This document shows, piece after piece, positions 12,524 through 26,195 of a stretch of DNA of 64,000 nt. The notes under the pieces are model-generated. The model made no database searches. It was not told where the DNA came from and saw nothing but the letters and a program-made list of their open reading frames with translations. Numbering within the stretch: position 1 is the stretch's first letter; each line of letters opens with the position of its first letter. This DNA comes from Lutraria lutraria. Lineage: Eukaryota; Mollusca; Bivalvia; Venerida; Mactridae. A program made the translations under genes and the position numbers. The stretch is from the NCBI GenBank assembly GCA_964023205.1, contig OZ026841.1, forward strand, positions 25,561,561 through 25,625,560, in the 5' to 3' direction.

Positions 12524-15500
12524 AAGAATCTCAAACACAGAAGGGTTGGAGAAATCAATAATTTAAAACAGAGACATAGATAATGCCTCTGTATTTCGAT
12601 TTCCGGTCTATTTTTAGTTTTTCCTTAAGGTTAAAGATGTCCTTAGATGAGGAAATCCTTAACTTATGCTGAGGAAAATTTTAAGGATAAAATTTTCCTT
12701 ATCCTTCATTAAGGAAAATAGTTATGTGAAGGATAAAGATTTTGTTAAGGTAATACTTAAGATTCTTCGTGAATACCACTCCTGGACTATATGTTAAATT
12801 TAATTAATGCGAACAATACAGTTGACAGTCAATGGACCAGTATATATCATAGTCTCAATTTCAATACATGCATTGATAAAATCAAGATAAGTAGCCAATT
12901 AAGAAGTTGGTATGCAGTTGTCTCACTTCCTGTACCCTTATAAGGGAGAAATATTTTATGGATCATTTCACCGAAGGGGGTCAATATATTCTTGAGCACT
13001 TGTGCCTGATACCATGTTAAATGTACAATATACAACCAGATCTTACTCTTAATTTAGTTCTGTGTGGGTCTTAAAGACATTGAACCAGGAATGCGAGGCA
13101 TGTGACTTATGGACCAGAAAGTCCCCTAATTCCACAGTAGGGGTAATAAAACAGACAGGGTCATTGATAGACTAGCACCTGTTTACATAATCTGTTACTC
13201 TATGCTTATAAAAACAAAAGCAATTTAGTCATAAACTTATTATCATTGTAAATCAATAAAATTTATTACCCCACTTTTTGACTAGGTGTCAAGTCTACAG
13301 ACTGTGACCAGACTGGTTTTATCTGATTAGGGGCAATAAAACAATTAAGAGATTAGACCACATGTGGATTTGGGGGGGGGGGGTCACTTATATAGTAGCT
13401 GTTCAATGTCTTTAAAGAAAAGAAATTCAAGTAACAAAAAATAACTTGACATATACTGATTTACATTTCATATGTAAGATAAATATTTTAATTGTAAATA
13501 AAGAAAAATATGTTTTATAGGAATTGATACATATTAGACCGAACGATGCATATATTTATACATATAATTATTTTTAAAAAAATCATCTTACAACAACAAA
13601 AAATAAATCAAGGCATTAATTGATATTTTTAAGATATACTGTATAGGATTATTCTGTAACGAATATTCAAATAGTAACTACTAGCATCTATATTGTTTTA
13701 TATTTTGAATAAAGGGTATCCATCAGGTATTCAAACATTAGCACTAACATTTCCGCGTACATTTATCAGATGTACGGAAATCCCCGATGTTTCTCGAATG
13801 AACAGCAACCAATGAAATAGCTAATTGACCAGTCAGAACGCTGGATATTTTAGACCGTACCTGTTCCTTTGGTGCACTGCAACATGGAACGGGAACCAGT
13901 TTACCCTTTCCCGTAACTAGGTAGTCTCCCTTGGAAGATTGTCGTTCTTGTCGGCAGTGCGCATGCGCAAAAATATTTTCTACTTCCGAGGACTATGTCT
14001 TAATTCGTCAAGAAGAACACATACGGGGGAAATCAATACCGGTTCGTCAACCTGATAGTATTGAGTCAATAATTAAGTTTTTTTCACATACCACGTTATA
14101 AAACCACTAATTGATGTTTTGCATGCGTATAATTTTGAAATAAAAAAAAACAGACGAAAATTGTAATTATTTATTTAAAACGAATTGAACGGAAAATTGG
14201 TACATACACAGACAACGAGCGATATCTTGGCAAACAAAACATAATGTGACAGATTGTAGACTTTCAAATGCAGTAATTAAATTAATGTTTTTAAATTCGT
14301 AACATTCAACATAATTATCATTGTGTCTCTCGGAAGTGTAAAAAGTAGCAAGTTAATCACTGACGTACATATACCCCGACATTAGATTATGTCATAATAA
14401 TTTAAAATTGACTGCAGATCTACACGAATATTTATAAGCAAACACAAATAATACAATGAGGGCATGATTAAGTTTAACAATTAAATGATATTTTAATACC
14501 TATATGTACAGTTACTTAATCATTAACAATCAGTGTTTCAGTTGATACTTTTATTGTTGATTGGTTTTGGGGAAATAAAGCAACACGATATTACGTGTTT
14601 ATTCTGCAGAAACAGGCCATATTCCATAGTAGGGGACATATAAGGGAAATATTTGGTTATATGAAAGAGCGGTTCGAGTCGGTAGCATTATCGGACAGCA
14701 AAAGTTAACTGTAAATGAATAAATATTTTGTATTTTGAAGACATAGTCGTTTTTGGAACCATAAATATTTTTTACATAGTAAGGGTAACCAGGCTGTTGT
14801 AATGATTAATTGTATGTGTGTATATACATACCCAACTTTCGCGGACATGCTCATTTAGAAAATCGATAAAAAATTTACATTAAACAAAGAAGGGGATTTT
14901 CGCTATAATTGTCATAACCTTTATTCTATTTAAAATACGAAATTTGTACTCATCACAAAAGTTTAATTAATCTTTTATCTTTCTAATGGTGTATTTTTTA
15001 TTATTTTAAATTAATGCTTTCTTCGACCCTTTTGCGTTTGAAAAAGACACCTATCGATTCCCTCTATATTCATTGTAAAACGCGTAAAATTGGTAGATTT
15101 TAATTTAATTTCATTCACCATGTAAAATATGAAAACAATCAAATAATATCTTCTTCGACCCTTTTGATGATTTTTAAAACTATCCCTTACATTTTTTTTA
15201 AGTTCAATTCGTCAATCGTTCGGCAAATCTCGGACATTTACGTACGTTTACGGAAACAACGTGTTTTTGGCGATGATCATATCTGCTGATTAGGTAACCA
15301 TATATATACAGCCACAGCATGATGTATTATACAGGGTTATAAAAATTAGACGCGTTGAATCAAGTTTTAGGATAATTGAGGTTGAAGACTAAAACATATT
15401 ACAACATGGATGAAAATATTAGAATCTGTGAAATATTTTACTTTACTTCCGTATAAATATTTATAACCCAATTTGTTGATATTATAAAAAAAAAAAAAAA

Positions 15501-17967
15501 GATCACTATTTTATGAGATATACCTAATGGAAGGTATAATGTAAATATTGTTACAGATCAAGTAATATATATTTCTTATATTTTACTATCATTTCATCTA
15601 TTGCTCTAATAGGCCTTAAATAGACGATGATATTTCATTAAATGAAATTTATTATTAATACATTTTTGATAATATAAGTATATGCTTAATATATCATTTT
15701 GGCATACGTCCACATGTCACTTATAAAAACATATCATAAAATAATATAGATTAACTACTTTGTTTATTTATTTTTTCAATGATGTGTAAACGAAGGACGG
15801 ATAATAAATTCATATTTTTGAGATCCCTTTATATGGTTGCTAACTTTACCTGATTATTGATTTTTATACGCATCTCACATTATTTACAAAAAATTGGGCA
15901 CGTCGAGTTATATTTGTTGGAGATCATTTCAATTAAGACGGATGGAAATTGCCATAAAATTGCAGAAATTGATTGTACTGTTTATACAGGGCCCGTATTC
16001 ACAAACTAACTAAGAGGAAAAATATCTAAGAATGTCTAAATTATCTTAGTTTTCGCCAAGTTTTGCTATCGTTGCAAGATTTTTCTTAACTTTCGTCTTA
16101 GAGTGAAAAAGATCTTAGAAAAATTCTTAGATCGACGATTTTTTATCTTAAAAGTTAAGTCAAGGTACGAGGTGTCTTAACTTTAAGAAATTTACTTAGA
16201 TAAAAACAAAACGAATATGGATGCTACGTCGAACTCATTATTTTTCTATATCTATGAAAAATACGGATACTTATTGGCTAATTTCATGGACTGTGAGCTT
16301 TTTAACACCGTAGTTTTCTGTTGTTAAAAATGCGTAACTCTTGCTGGTATACCAGAGAGTATTTGTGGGTTGGGCTATGTAAACAGGTTCCAACATGACT
16401 TACAGAAAAATGCAGTATCAATACATTTGTTGTTGACATCAAACATGATATTGCTGATCGACTCAACATGCAGCAATTTATAAGATATAATCATTTTCAT
16501 TCATTGTTTTTCTAACAATTTGTTTAAAAATGATAAAATAATGCATAAACTCATTATTTTATTACAATTCATTGAAAGTATGTTTTACCATTGCTTATTA
16601 ATCATTAATCTTTACAAAATTATAGTTACCTAAAATTACATCATTTAAGATATTTCACTTGTATTTGTACATGTATAAAATATGAAGACATTATATGAAT
16701 TGAAATGCTGTACTTTGTATTCACAGATTCTTTTGAGGACTTCGTGTACCATTTATGATGACATTAATTAATTAAGACATAGACAGTTCATGATATGGAT
16801 TCAACTACTGTTTACTGAAAACTATCTTTTACTAATGTGTACATTTTTTACAATTATTATGCAATTTTCCATTCGTCTTAACAATTCAGAAGTATCGAAA
16901 AATCGACTGCTTAGTTCATTGAATTATTAATATTAAACTAAGTGAGATGTGAGTCAAGAAACAGGTGAAGTTACAATTAGCGACCGTACAAAATGACACG
17001 TAATTTTATGTATCTTTTGTTTATAAAATACTTCAGTTTCACATCTTTAGACAATACGCAAAATAAAAAATCATATTATTTCATGACATGTTTATTACAA
17101 GTAACATGTGTACGCTTGGCATTAAATGAAATATCGACCGTTAAGCAATTGGGAAAATCTAATAATTTTTTTAACATTCTCACTTCCATACTAATTTTGT
17201 ATAACGATTTTGTTTTCAAACGAAAGTAGATTAATTCAACTGCTACACAGATTCTTATATTTTCATACATGTTATAATACGTTTCAATAATTATACTAAA
17301 CTCGATTGGGCGTCCAATTTTATTACGCGGTTAATACAACATGCTGTGACTGTAAATACAAGGATGTCTACTCTGCATAGTCGATCTTCATGTTACATCC
17401 GTAAATGGATGTAAATATCCGAGTCTCCGAACGATCGTTGAAATGAACTCGTCTAAAGGATCGGAGAAGATATTATTTATTTGTATTTGACATGATGGAT
17501 TCGATAGATAATAAATTTCCAAAAAACGAATGCAATCAGTACATTTGATCAGAAACATATATATATATATAATGTAATTTAAGTCTCTGATTTGATGTCA
17601 TTTTACAAACTTAATTCATGATGCTAATAACATTGAATTTACGCTGAAAATCTACCAAATTTACGCATTTTACTTTGAACATTAGTTTAGTTTAGTTTAA
17701 ACATATTTATTCCAAGTCATTCACAGGTACATGATAAAACAAAACATATATATATTATATAAGGAAAGGATTAGAACGAAAGACAAAGTCTTATAGAATT
17801 CTTCTCCTTAGGCGGATGGTAATAAGTTTACATTGAGCTTGCTCTAATGTGATGAAGACATTAACACAGGAATAAACATGGCAAACATACAAACAAACAA
17901 TATGATGAGTGAGAGTTCAAAAATGCATATGAGTATGTGCAAAAGAGAAATATGCATGCATATAAAG

Positions 17968-17975
17968 GGAGAGAA

Positions 17976-18012
<37 letters not shown>

Positions 18013-18046
18013 ACAATGAGAGGGAGAGAGAAGGGGGGGGGGGGGC
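17968..18046. repeat. (GA)n/poly-G microsatellite, unit 3
   Basis: Shorter GA tract than in units 1 and 2, followed by a G-run of about 13. Confidence 0.9.
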
Positions 18047-18098
18047 GCAGGGCTCATAGATAAGATATAGGTTACTACGTGAGTTGATATTACTAAGC

Positions 18099-19941
18099 TC
18101 AGATAAATCTCTTAGTGTCAGATATGAAGTTCTGGACATGATTGAAAATGGTGTTATTTTCCTGATCTGAAAGGGCTGGGTCACCAAATAATAGGAGGTC
18201 CAGGCTAATGTTATAATTTCGGAGGTTATTAAGCATTTTATTACGCCATGTGCCATAACAGTTACACTCGAAGAAGTAGTGATAATTTGACTCAATCTGA
18301 CCACATCGACACAACGGTGAGGGGCAGATGTTTTTCAGAAACAAGTGGTAATTAAGAGCACTGCACTTTGTGCGGAGGCGTGTATGCAACACTTGGAGTT
18401 TTCTAGATCCTACATAATAATACATTGGAGTTCGTTTTTTACTTACATCGAGATATGTTATAAATGTTCTAAGTGTCGATGAGCAGCGGATACTAGACGG
18501 AATACGATTCCAGTCACGAACAACTGAAGGTAGGAAAGAATTAAAATAAAGCATAGTTCTAGCTGGTACTAGGTGGATGTGACCAGAGTTTCTTAGGTTG
18601 TAATTCGAATTAATAGGACGAGGTATTAGAGAAGAGAGGTATTCGGGTGTTTGGTTACTGTGCATTTTGTAAAATAGAGACAGTCTATGTTTGTATCTTC
18701 TTTCAGAAAGTGTTTCCCAACTAATTTCTCTGTATAGTTCCTCCAATGAAATAAGTTTAGTTGCACCCGATGCTATGCGAGCGCATTCGTTCTGGATTTT
18801 ATCAAGTTGGTCAAGTTCGTATTTGGTACAATTGCTCCAGACAACATCAGAATATTCTAGAATAGGTCTTATAAAGGATGTGTATATAATTTCAAGGGAT
18901 TTGCGGTCGATGGAAAACTTAAGTTTTCGCATGATGCCAACTCGTTTCCATGCTTTGTCGGTTACATACTTAAGATGAGAGTGCCAATTACAATCATTGG
19001 ACAGAATGACACCAAGATGTCTGTGCTCTACAACCTCAGGTATGCATTGCTGAAACATCTGCAAGGGTGGATGGGGAAGCGATTGCGTTTTCTTGATACC
19101 AAGAGAGACTCCGATTTTGAAGGATTAAAGGTGACCAGCCACTTCTCAGCCCAGTTTGAAATAGTTTGGATATCTGACTGAAGAAGGTTGGCAGCTACAT
19201 CAGGTTGCTCGACTATGACATACAGACTTGTGTCATCGGCGAAAAGATTAATACGAGATCTAATTTCACTGACAATGTCGTTAATAAATATAAGAAAAAG
19301 AAGTGGACCAAGAATCGACCCCTGGGGAACACCAGCTGATACATTGCACCAATGTGACTTTACACCAGGTAATACAACTCGTTGTCGCCTGTTTGCAAGA
19401 TAATTCATGAACCAAGTTAGAAGAGATCCTGAGATTCCCGCATTGTACATTTTAGATATCAGGCCTTTATGCCATACTTTATCGAAGGCCTTACTTATAT
19501 CAAAGAAGACGACACGAACTTCGAGACCATCGTCAAGTGCTTTACAAAGTGTGTCATATATGTAAACAAGTTGATTAACTGTAGAGTCTCCAGGAATAAA
19601 TCCAGATTGGGCAGGGGTAAGAAACTTTGTAACATGAAGATGGTTGAAAACGTGTTTGAAAATAAGACGTTCGAAAACCTTTTCAACTGTGTTTAGAAGA
19701 GAAATTGGTCGATAGTTGTTTGGCATTGACGCATCACCCTTCTTGAATATGGCACTTACATGAGCTTCTTTCCATGAGGATGGAACAGTACAGCATTGTA
19801 AAGAGAAATTAAACAAATCACTGAGAGGAGAAGAAAGTTCATGACAAGCTTCCTTAAGAATGCGGTTGCTTATGCCATCAGGACCTGCAGCTTTATCAGT
19901 TTTAAGAGATTTTAGTACTTCTTCAGTACTTTGAACATTGA
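18099..19941 (-). pseudogene. LINE reverse transcriptase, frameshifted (unit 3)
   Basis: Frames 19816-19028 and 19064-18099 are identical in protein sequence to those of unit 1, including the frameshift between them. RT motifs are as in unit 1. Confidence 0.88.
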
Positions 19942-22900
19942 AAGAATCTCAAACACAGAAGGGTTGGAGAAATCAATAATTTAAAACAGAGACATAGATA
20001 ATGCCTCTGTATTTCGATTTCCGGTCTATTTTTAGTTTTTCCTTAAGGTTAAAGATGTCCTTAGATGAGGAAATCCTTAACTTATGCTGAGGAAAATTTT
20101 AAGGATAAAGTTTTCCTTATCCTTCATTAAGGAAAATAGTTATGTGAAGGATAAAGATTTTGTTAAGGTAATACTTAAGATTCTTCGTGAATACCACTCC
20201 TGGACTATATGTTAAATTTAATTAATGCGAACAATACAGTTGACAGTCAATGGACCAGTATATATCATAGTCTCAATTTCAATACATGCATTGATAAAAT
20301 CAAGATAAGTAGCCAATTAAGAAGTTGGTATGCAGTTGTCTCACTTCCTGTACCCTTATAAGGGAGAAATATTTTATGGATCATTTCACCGAAGGGGGTC
20401 AATATATTCTTGAGCACTTGTGCCTGATACCATGTTAAATGTACAATATACAACCAGATCTTACTCTTAATTTAGTTCTGTGTGGGTCTTAAAGACATTG
20501 AACCAGGAATGCGAGGCATGTGACTTATGGACCAGAAAGTCCCCTAATTCCACAGTAGGGGTAATAAAACAGACAGGGTCATTGATAGACTAGCACCTGT
20601 TTACATAATCTGTTACTCTATGCTTATAAAAACAAAAGCAATTTAGTCATAAACTTATTATCATTGTAAATCAATAAAATTTATTACCCCACTTTTTGAC
20701 TAGGTGTCAAGTCTACAGACTGTGACCAGACTGGTTTTATCTGATTAGGGGCAATAAAACAATTAAGAGATTAGACCACATGTGGATTTGGGGGGGGGTC
20801 ACTTATATAGTAGCTGTTCAATGTCTTTAAAGAAAAGAAATTCAAGTAACAAAAAATAACTTGACATATACTGATTTACATTTCATATGTAAGATAAATA
20901 TTTTAATTGTAAATAAAGAAAAATATGTTTTATAGGAATTGATACATATTAGACCGAACGATGCATATATTTATACATATAATTATTTTTAAAAAAATCA
21001 TCTTACAACAACAAAAAATAAATCAAGGCATTAATTGATATTTTTAAGATATACTGTATAGGATTATTCTGTAACGAATATTCAAATAGTAACTACTAGC
21101 ATCTATATTGTTTTATATTTTGAATAAAGGGTATCCATCAGGTATTCAAACATTAGCACTAACATTTCCGCGTACATTTATCAGATGTACGGAAATCCCC
21201 GATGTTTCTCGAATGAACAGCAACCAATGAAATAGCTAATTGACCAGTCAGAACGCTGGATATTTTAGACCGTACCTGTTCCTTTGGTGCACTGCAACAT
21301 GGAACGGGAACCAGTTTACCCTTTCCCGTAACTAGGTAGTCTCCCTTGGAAGATTGTCGTTCTTGTCGGCAGTGCGCATGCGCAAAAATATTTTCTACTT
21401 CCGAGGACTATGTCTTAATTCGTCAAGAAGAACACATACGGGGGAAATCAATACCGGTTCGTCAACCTGATAGTATTGAGTCAATAATTAAGTTTTTTTC
21501 ACATACCACGTTATAAAACCACTAATTGATGTTTTGCATGCGTATAATTTTGAAATAAAAAAAAACAGACGAAAATTGTAATTATTTATTTAAAACGAAT
21601 TGAACGGAAAATTGGTACATACACAGACAACGAGCGATATCTTGGCAAACAAAACATAATGTGACAGATTGTAGACTTTCAAATGCAGTAATTAAATTAA
21701 TGTTTTTAAATTCGTAACATTCAACATAATTATCATTGTGTCTCTCGGAAGTGTAAAAAGTAGCAAGTTAATCACTGACGTACATATACCCCGACATTAG
21801 ATTATGTCATAATAATTTAAAATTGACTGCAGATCTACACGAATATTTATAAGCAAACACAAATAATACAATGAGGGCATGATTAAGTTTAACAATTAAA
21901 TGATATTTTAATACCTATATGTACAGTTACTTAACGGTAAAGAAGCTGCACATGTATATTTCTTATACCAAAGGTGTTGATCAATCAGTTAGACAAACCA
22001 TCCTTCGACTATAAATTTACTGCTTTTAAACACTTCAAAATAACTAATAACTATTGCTCAATATTGTCTTTGTTGAGTAAATTAATATTCAATGATGTCT
22101 AAACTTTAGGATAGTTTTGTATATGTCCAAGTATGTTAAAAATTATATATAGAAGTCAAATTAATCATTAACAATCAGTGTTTCAGTTGATACTTTTATT
22201 GTTGATTGGTTTTGGGGAAATAAAGCAACACGATATTACGTGTTTATTCTGCAGAAACAGGCCATATTCCATAGTAGGGGACATATAAGGGAAATATTTG
22301 GTTATATGAAAGAGCGGTTCGAGTCGGTAGCATTATCGGACAGCAAAAGTTAACTGTAAATGAATAAATATTTTGTATTTTGAAGACATAGTCGTTTTTG
22401 GAACCATAAATATTTTTTACATAGTAAGGGTAACCAGGCTGTTGTAATGATTAATTGTATGTGTGTATATACATACCCAACTTTCGCGGACATGCTCATT
22501 TAGAAAATCGATAAAAAATTTACATTAAACAAAGAAGGGGATTTTCGCTATAATTGTCATAACTTTTATTCTATTTAAAATACGAAATTTGTACTCATCA
22601 CAAAAGTTTAATTAATCTTTTATCTTTCTAATGGTGTATTTTTTATTATTTTAAATTAATGCTTTCTTCGACCCTTTTGCGTTTGAAAAAGACACCTATC
22701 GATTCCCTCTATATTCATTGTAAAACGCGTAAAATTGGTAGATTTTTCAATGAAAATTTGATGTTTTCAGCATCATAACTTTTTTGGGGGAAACGTGATC
22801 AAATTTGTACTCATTGCATTCGTTTTGAAAATTTAATTTCATTCACCATGTAAAATATGAAAACAATCAAATAATATCTTCTTCGACCCTTTTGATGATT

Positions 22901-23717
22901 TTTAAAACTATCCCTTACATTTTTTTTAAGTTCAATTCGTCAATCGTTCGGCAAATCTCGGACATTTACGTACGTTTACGGAAACAACGTGTTTTTGGCG
23001 ATGATCATATCTGCTGATTAGGTACCCATATATATACAGCCACAGCATGATGTATTATACAGGGTTATAAAAATTAGACGCGTTGAATCAAGTTTTAGGA
23101 TAATTGAGGTTGAAGACTAAAACATATTACAACATGGATGAAAATATTAGAATCTGTGAAATATTTTACTTTACTTCCGTATAATTATTTATAACCCAAT
23201 TTGTTGATATTATATAAAAAAAAAAAAGATCACTATTTTATGAGATATACCTAATGGAAGGTATAATGTAAATATTGTTACAGATCAAGTAATATATATT
23301 TCTTATATTTTACTATCATTTCATCTATTGCTCTAATAGGCCTTAAATAGACGATGATATTTCATTAAATGAAATTTATTATTAATACATTTTTGATAAT
23401 ATAAGTATATGCTTAATATATCATTTTGGCATACGTCCACATGTCACTTATAAAAACATATCATAAAATAATATAGATTAACTACTTTGTTTATTTATTT
23501 TTTCAATGATGTGTAAACAAAGGACGGATAATAAATTCATATTTTTGAGATCCCTTTATATGGTTGCTAACTTTACCTGATTATTGATTTTTATACGCAT
23601 CTCACATTATTTACAAAAAATTGGGCACGTCGAGTTATATTTGTTGGAGATCATTTCAATTAAGACGGATGGAAATTGCCATAAAATTGCAGAAATTGAT
23701 TGTACTGTTTATACAGG

Positions 23718-26195
23718 GCCCGTATTCACAAACTAACTAAGAGGAAAAATATCTAAGAATGTCTAAATTATCTTAGTTTTCGCCAAGTTTTGCTATCGTT
23801 GCAAGATTTTTCTTAACTTTCGTCTTAGAGTGAAAAAGATCTTAGAAAAATTCTTAGATCGACGATTTTTTATCTTAAAAGTTAAGTCAAGGTACGAGGT
23901 GTCTTAACTTTAAGAAATTTACTTAGATAAAAACAAAACGAATATGGATGCTACGTCGAACTCATTATTTTTCTATATCTATGAAAAATACGGATACTTA
24001 TTGGCTAATTTCATGGACTGTGAGCTTTTTAACACCGTAGTTTTCTGTTGTTAAAAATGCGTAACTCTTGCTGGTATACCAGAGAGTATTTGTGGGTTGG
24101 GCTATGTAAACAGGTTCCAACATGACTTACAGAAAAATGCAGTATCAATACATTTGTTGTTGACATCAAACATGATATTGCTGATCGACTCAACATGCAG
24201 CAATTTATAAGATATAATCATTTTCATTCATTGTTTTTCTAACAATTTGTTTAAAAATGATAAAATAATGCATAAACTCATTATTTTATTACAATTCATT
24301 GAAAGTATGTTTTACCATTGCTTATTAATCATTAATCTTTACAAAATTATAGTTACCTAAAATTACATCATTTAAGATATTTCACTTGTATTTGTACATG
24401 TATAAAATATGAAGACATTATATGAATTGAAATGCTGTACTTTGTATTCACAGATTCTTTTGAGGACTTCGTGTACCATTTATGATGACATTAATTAATT
24501 AAGACATAGACAGTTCATGATATGGATTCAACTACTGTTTTGCAGTATCAATTTTTATATGAACAAGAAATTAAGAGACAACTGTTAATCTTAAATCTTT
24601 CTTACCTTGTATACATTTTGTTCTGAATGCACTCATTGTGATAAAGTTTGTACCAGCTGTCCTGCAAGTACTACATTGTGACTTTTAGTATGTCATGAAT
24701 TAAAACTTATGTATTCTTTTGTGTAGATTGTTGAATAGAAAATAATGCAGGTGTAAGCTATGTTGAAACTACTAGTAATAATGCAATTGTATCCTTGACA
24801 ATATGAATTCAATGGGGTAAATGCTATCAGTAATGTTTATAATCTGCTTTTGTATGAACTTACATAAATATTGCACAACTGAAACGGATGTTTTTTTGTT
24901 ATAATCATTAATGTTCAGTTTTAGATGACCTGAGCCTCTGTTGTTGTAAGTAATCACACGCTGTCAAAATTCTCATGTGAGTAATGCTATGATAAGCAGA
25001 AATATACCACCAGACAGACAGTAAATAAAATATATACATGTATACATAGTTCATAATAAGAGTCAATCGAAAACATGAGAGATCAATGCTACTTGAATTG
25101 CATTTGAATGTATTATCATCTTAATTTAACACCTCAGAATAGAAATTAAATCGGTAGTTGTTAAAATGGAAGATATGTGCAGATTGGAAACACTATTACT
25201 GGTAAATTGTGATTGGAAATATTGTTTTAAGCAATATATTGCAAATCTGAGTGGTACTGATATAATTATGAAGGTTGTGACTCATTAAAAAATCAAATGA
25301 TCACCTAAAAATAGAATTCTTTGATGAAATTGATGGTAATCATAACTGTAATAGTGTAACTGACTTACTGCTTGAATGTAACATTATCAGTAGTCACAAA
25401 AACATTTCTGATGGTTTAGAACCACAGCAAACTTTCTATTCTGACGATTTTGAAGATAGGCACAAGTCAAGTTAGATAATTAGTATGTGTCCCCTCGTAC
25501 ATATTGAATACACAACTAAGAACTTAATGTGTACAATATTGAAATTGAATGTGGAGTCATCGTAAAACCGTATTCTTGCTGTACAACATAAAGACTTGTA
25601 ACTTAAATTTACACAATTTGCGTTTACAACGTATACATGTACAATATAACAAAATTCGTTTTTCTTTTACGATTTGTTGCCTCAGTTCTGACGCCTATTG
25701 TTGCGTATTTGTATTTTTGATACTTCTGTTGCTTAAACTTAACCGAATTACTGCATACTTCATAAAATGTCAAAAAACATTTATTTGACTGTTCACAATA
25801 CCGCCAACGGATTTTTAATTGATATATCAGTGACCCTGTTTATAAGGAACCTGTTTGTATTCTGCAAATATGACTAACAATTATATTTGTGTCATCCGTG
25901 CAATTTTGTGGCTGAAAAAGTACCAAACGTATCCGTAAAATTGCAGACAGTGTATGGTAGGTTTAACTCATCGCCAATTTAAACGCAGGCGTAAGTTATG
26001 ACGTATGGGAATTCCGTGGAAACCCCCCTGACAACGGTAAATTTTCAAAACTAAGATCTTTTCAAACTAAGAATAATTTCGTCTTAGTTTACGCTTAGAA
26101 TAAATCTAAGATGAAAACTTAGAAATGTCTTATGTCTTAGTCTAAATCTTAGACAAAGGAAATTCTTAACTCGGATAACTAAGAACGTTCAGGTC
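23718..26195. mobile_element. Possible CTTAG-rich DNA transposon, partly inside tandem unit 3
   Basis: The left end begins GGGCCCGTATTCAC followed by many TCTTAG/CTAAG words. A similar CTTAG-rich stretch in the opposite sense is at 26040-26195. Only the left third is duplicated in units 1 and 2 (from about 8577 and 15990), so the array boundary may cut through it. The right terminus is degenerate. Confidence 0.3.
25165..25473 (+). pseudogene. Possible remnant of a transposon-borne ORF
   Basis: A frame starting MEDMCRLETLLLVNC stops near 25287. A different frame then runs from about 25301 to 25473 and ends DDFEDRHKSS-stop. Composition looks protein-like but I recognise no family. It lies between CTTAG-rich sequences (23718 onward and 26040-26195) that could be the two ends of one DNA transposon, perhaps PIF/Harbinger-like. 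That is inference. Confidence 0.2.

Larger units (their letters stand above)
10262..12590 (-). mobile_element. 5'-truncated LINE, unit 2
   Basis: Copy of the unit-1 LINE with the same 3' tandem tail and truncated 5' end. It arrived by duplication of the whole unit, not by independent retrotransposition, because its flanks are also duplicated. Confidence 0.8.
9415..16833 (+). repeat. Tandem unit 2 (7.42 kb, two private deletions)
   Basis: Second unit, same order as unit 1. It lacks about 229 bp that unit 1 has at roughly 6789-7017 (junction near 14519) and about 80 bp that unit 1 has near 7600-7680 (junction near 15100). It shares several substitutions and an 8-bp deletion (near 12594) with unit 3, so units 2 and 3 are the more closely related pair or have exchanged sequence. 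Confidence 0.9.
17681..20010 (-). mobile_element. 5'-truncated LINE, unit 3
   Basis: Third copy of the LINE, same ends and same tail as in units 1 and 2. Confidence 0.8.
16834..24540 (+). repeat. Tandem unit 3 (7.71 kb)
   Basis: Third unit. Homology to the other units stops after CAACTACTGTTT near 24540, where unique sequence begins. It has neither of unit 2's deletions. Differences from units 1 and 2 are scattered substitutions and length changes in homopolymers and the GA tract. Confidence 0.9.

Noticed and set aside
1676..24540. Assembly artefact as explanation for the triplication
   Set aside because: Not excluded. The units differ by private deletions and substitutions, which argues against simple duplication of one contig, but haplotype stacking cannot be ruled out from sequence.
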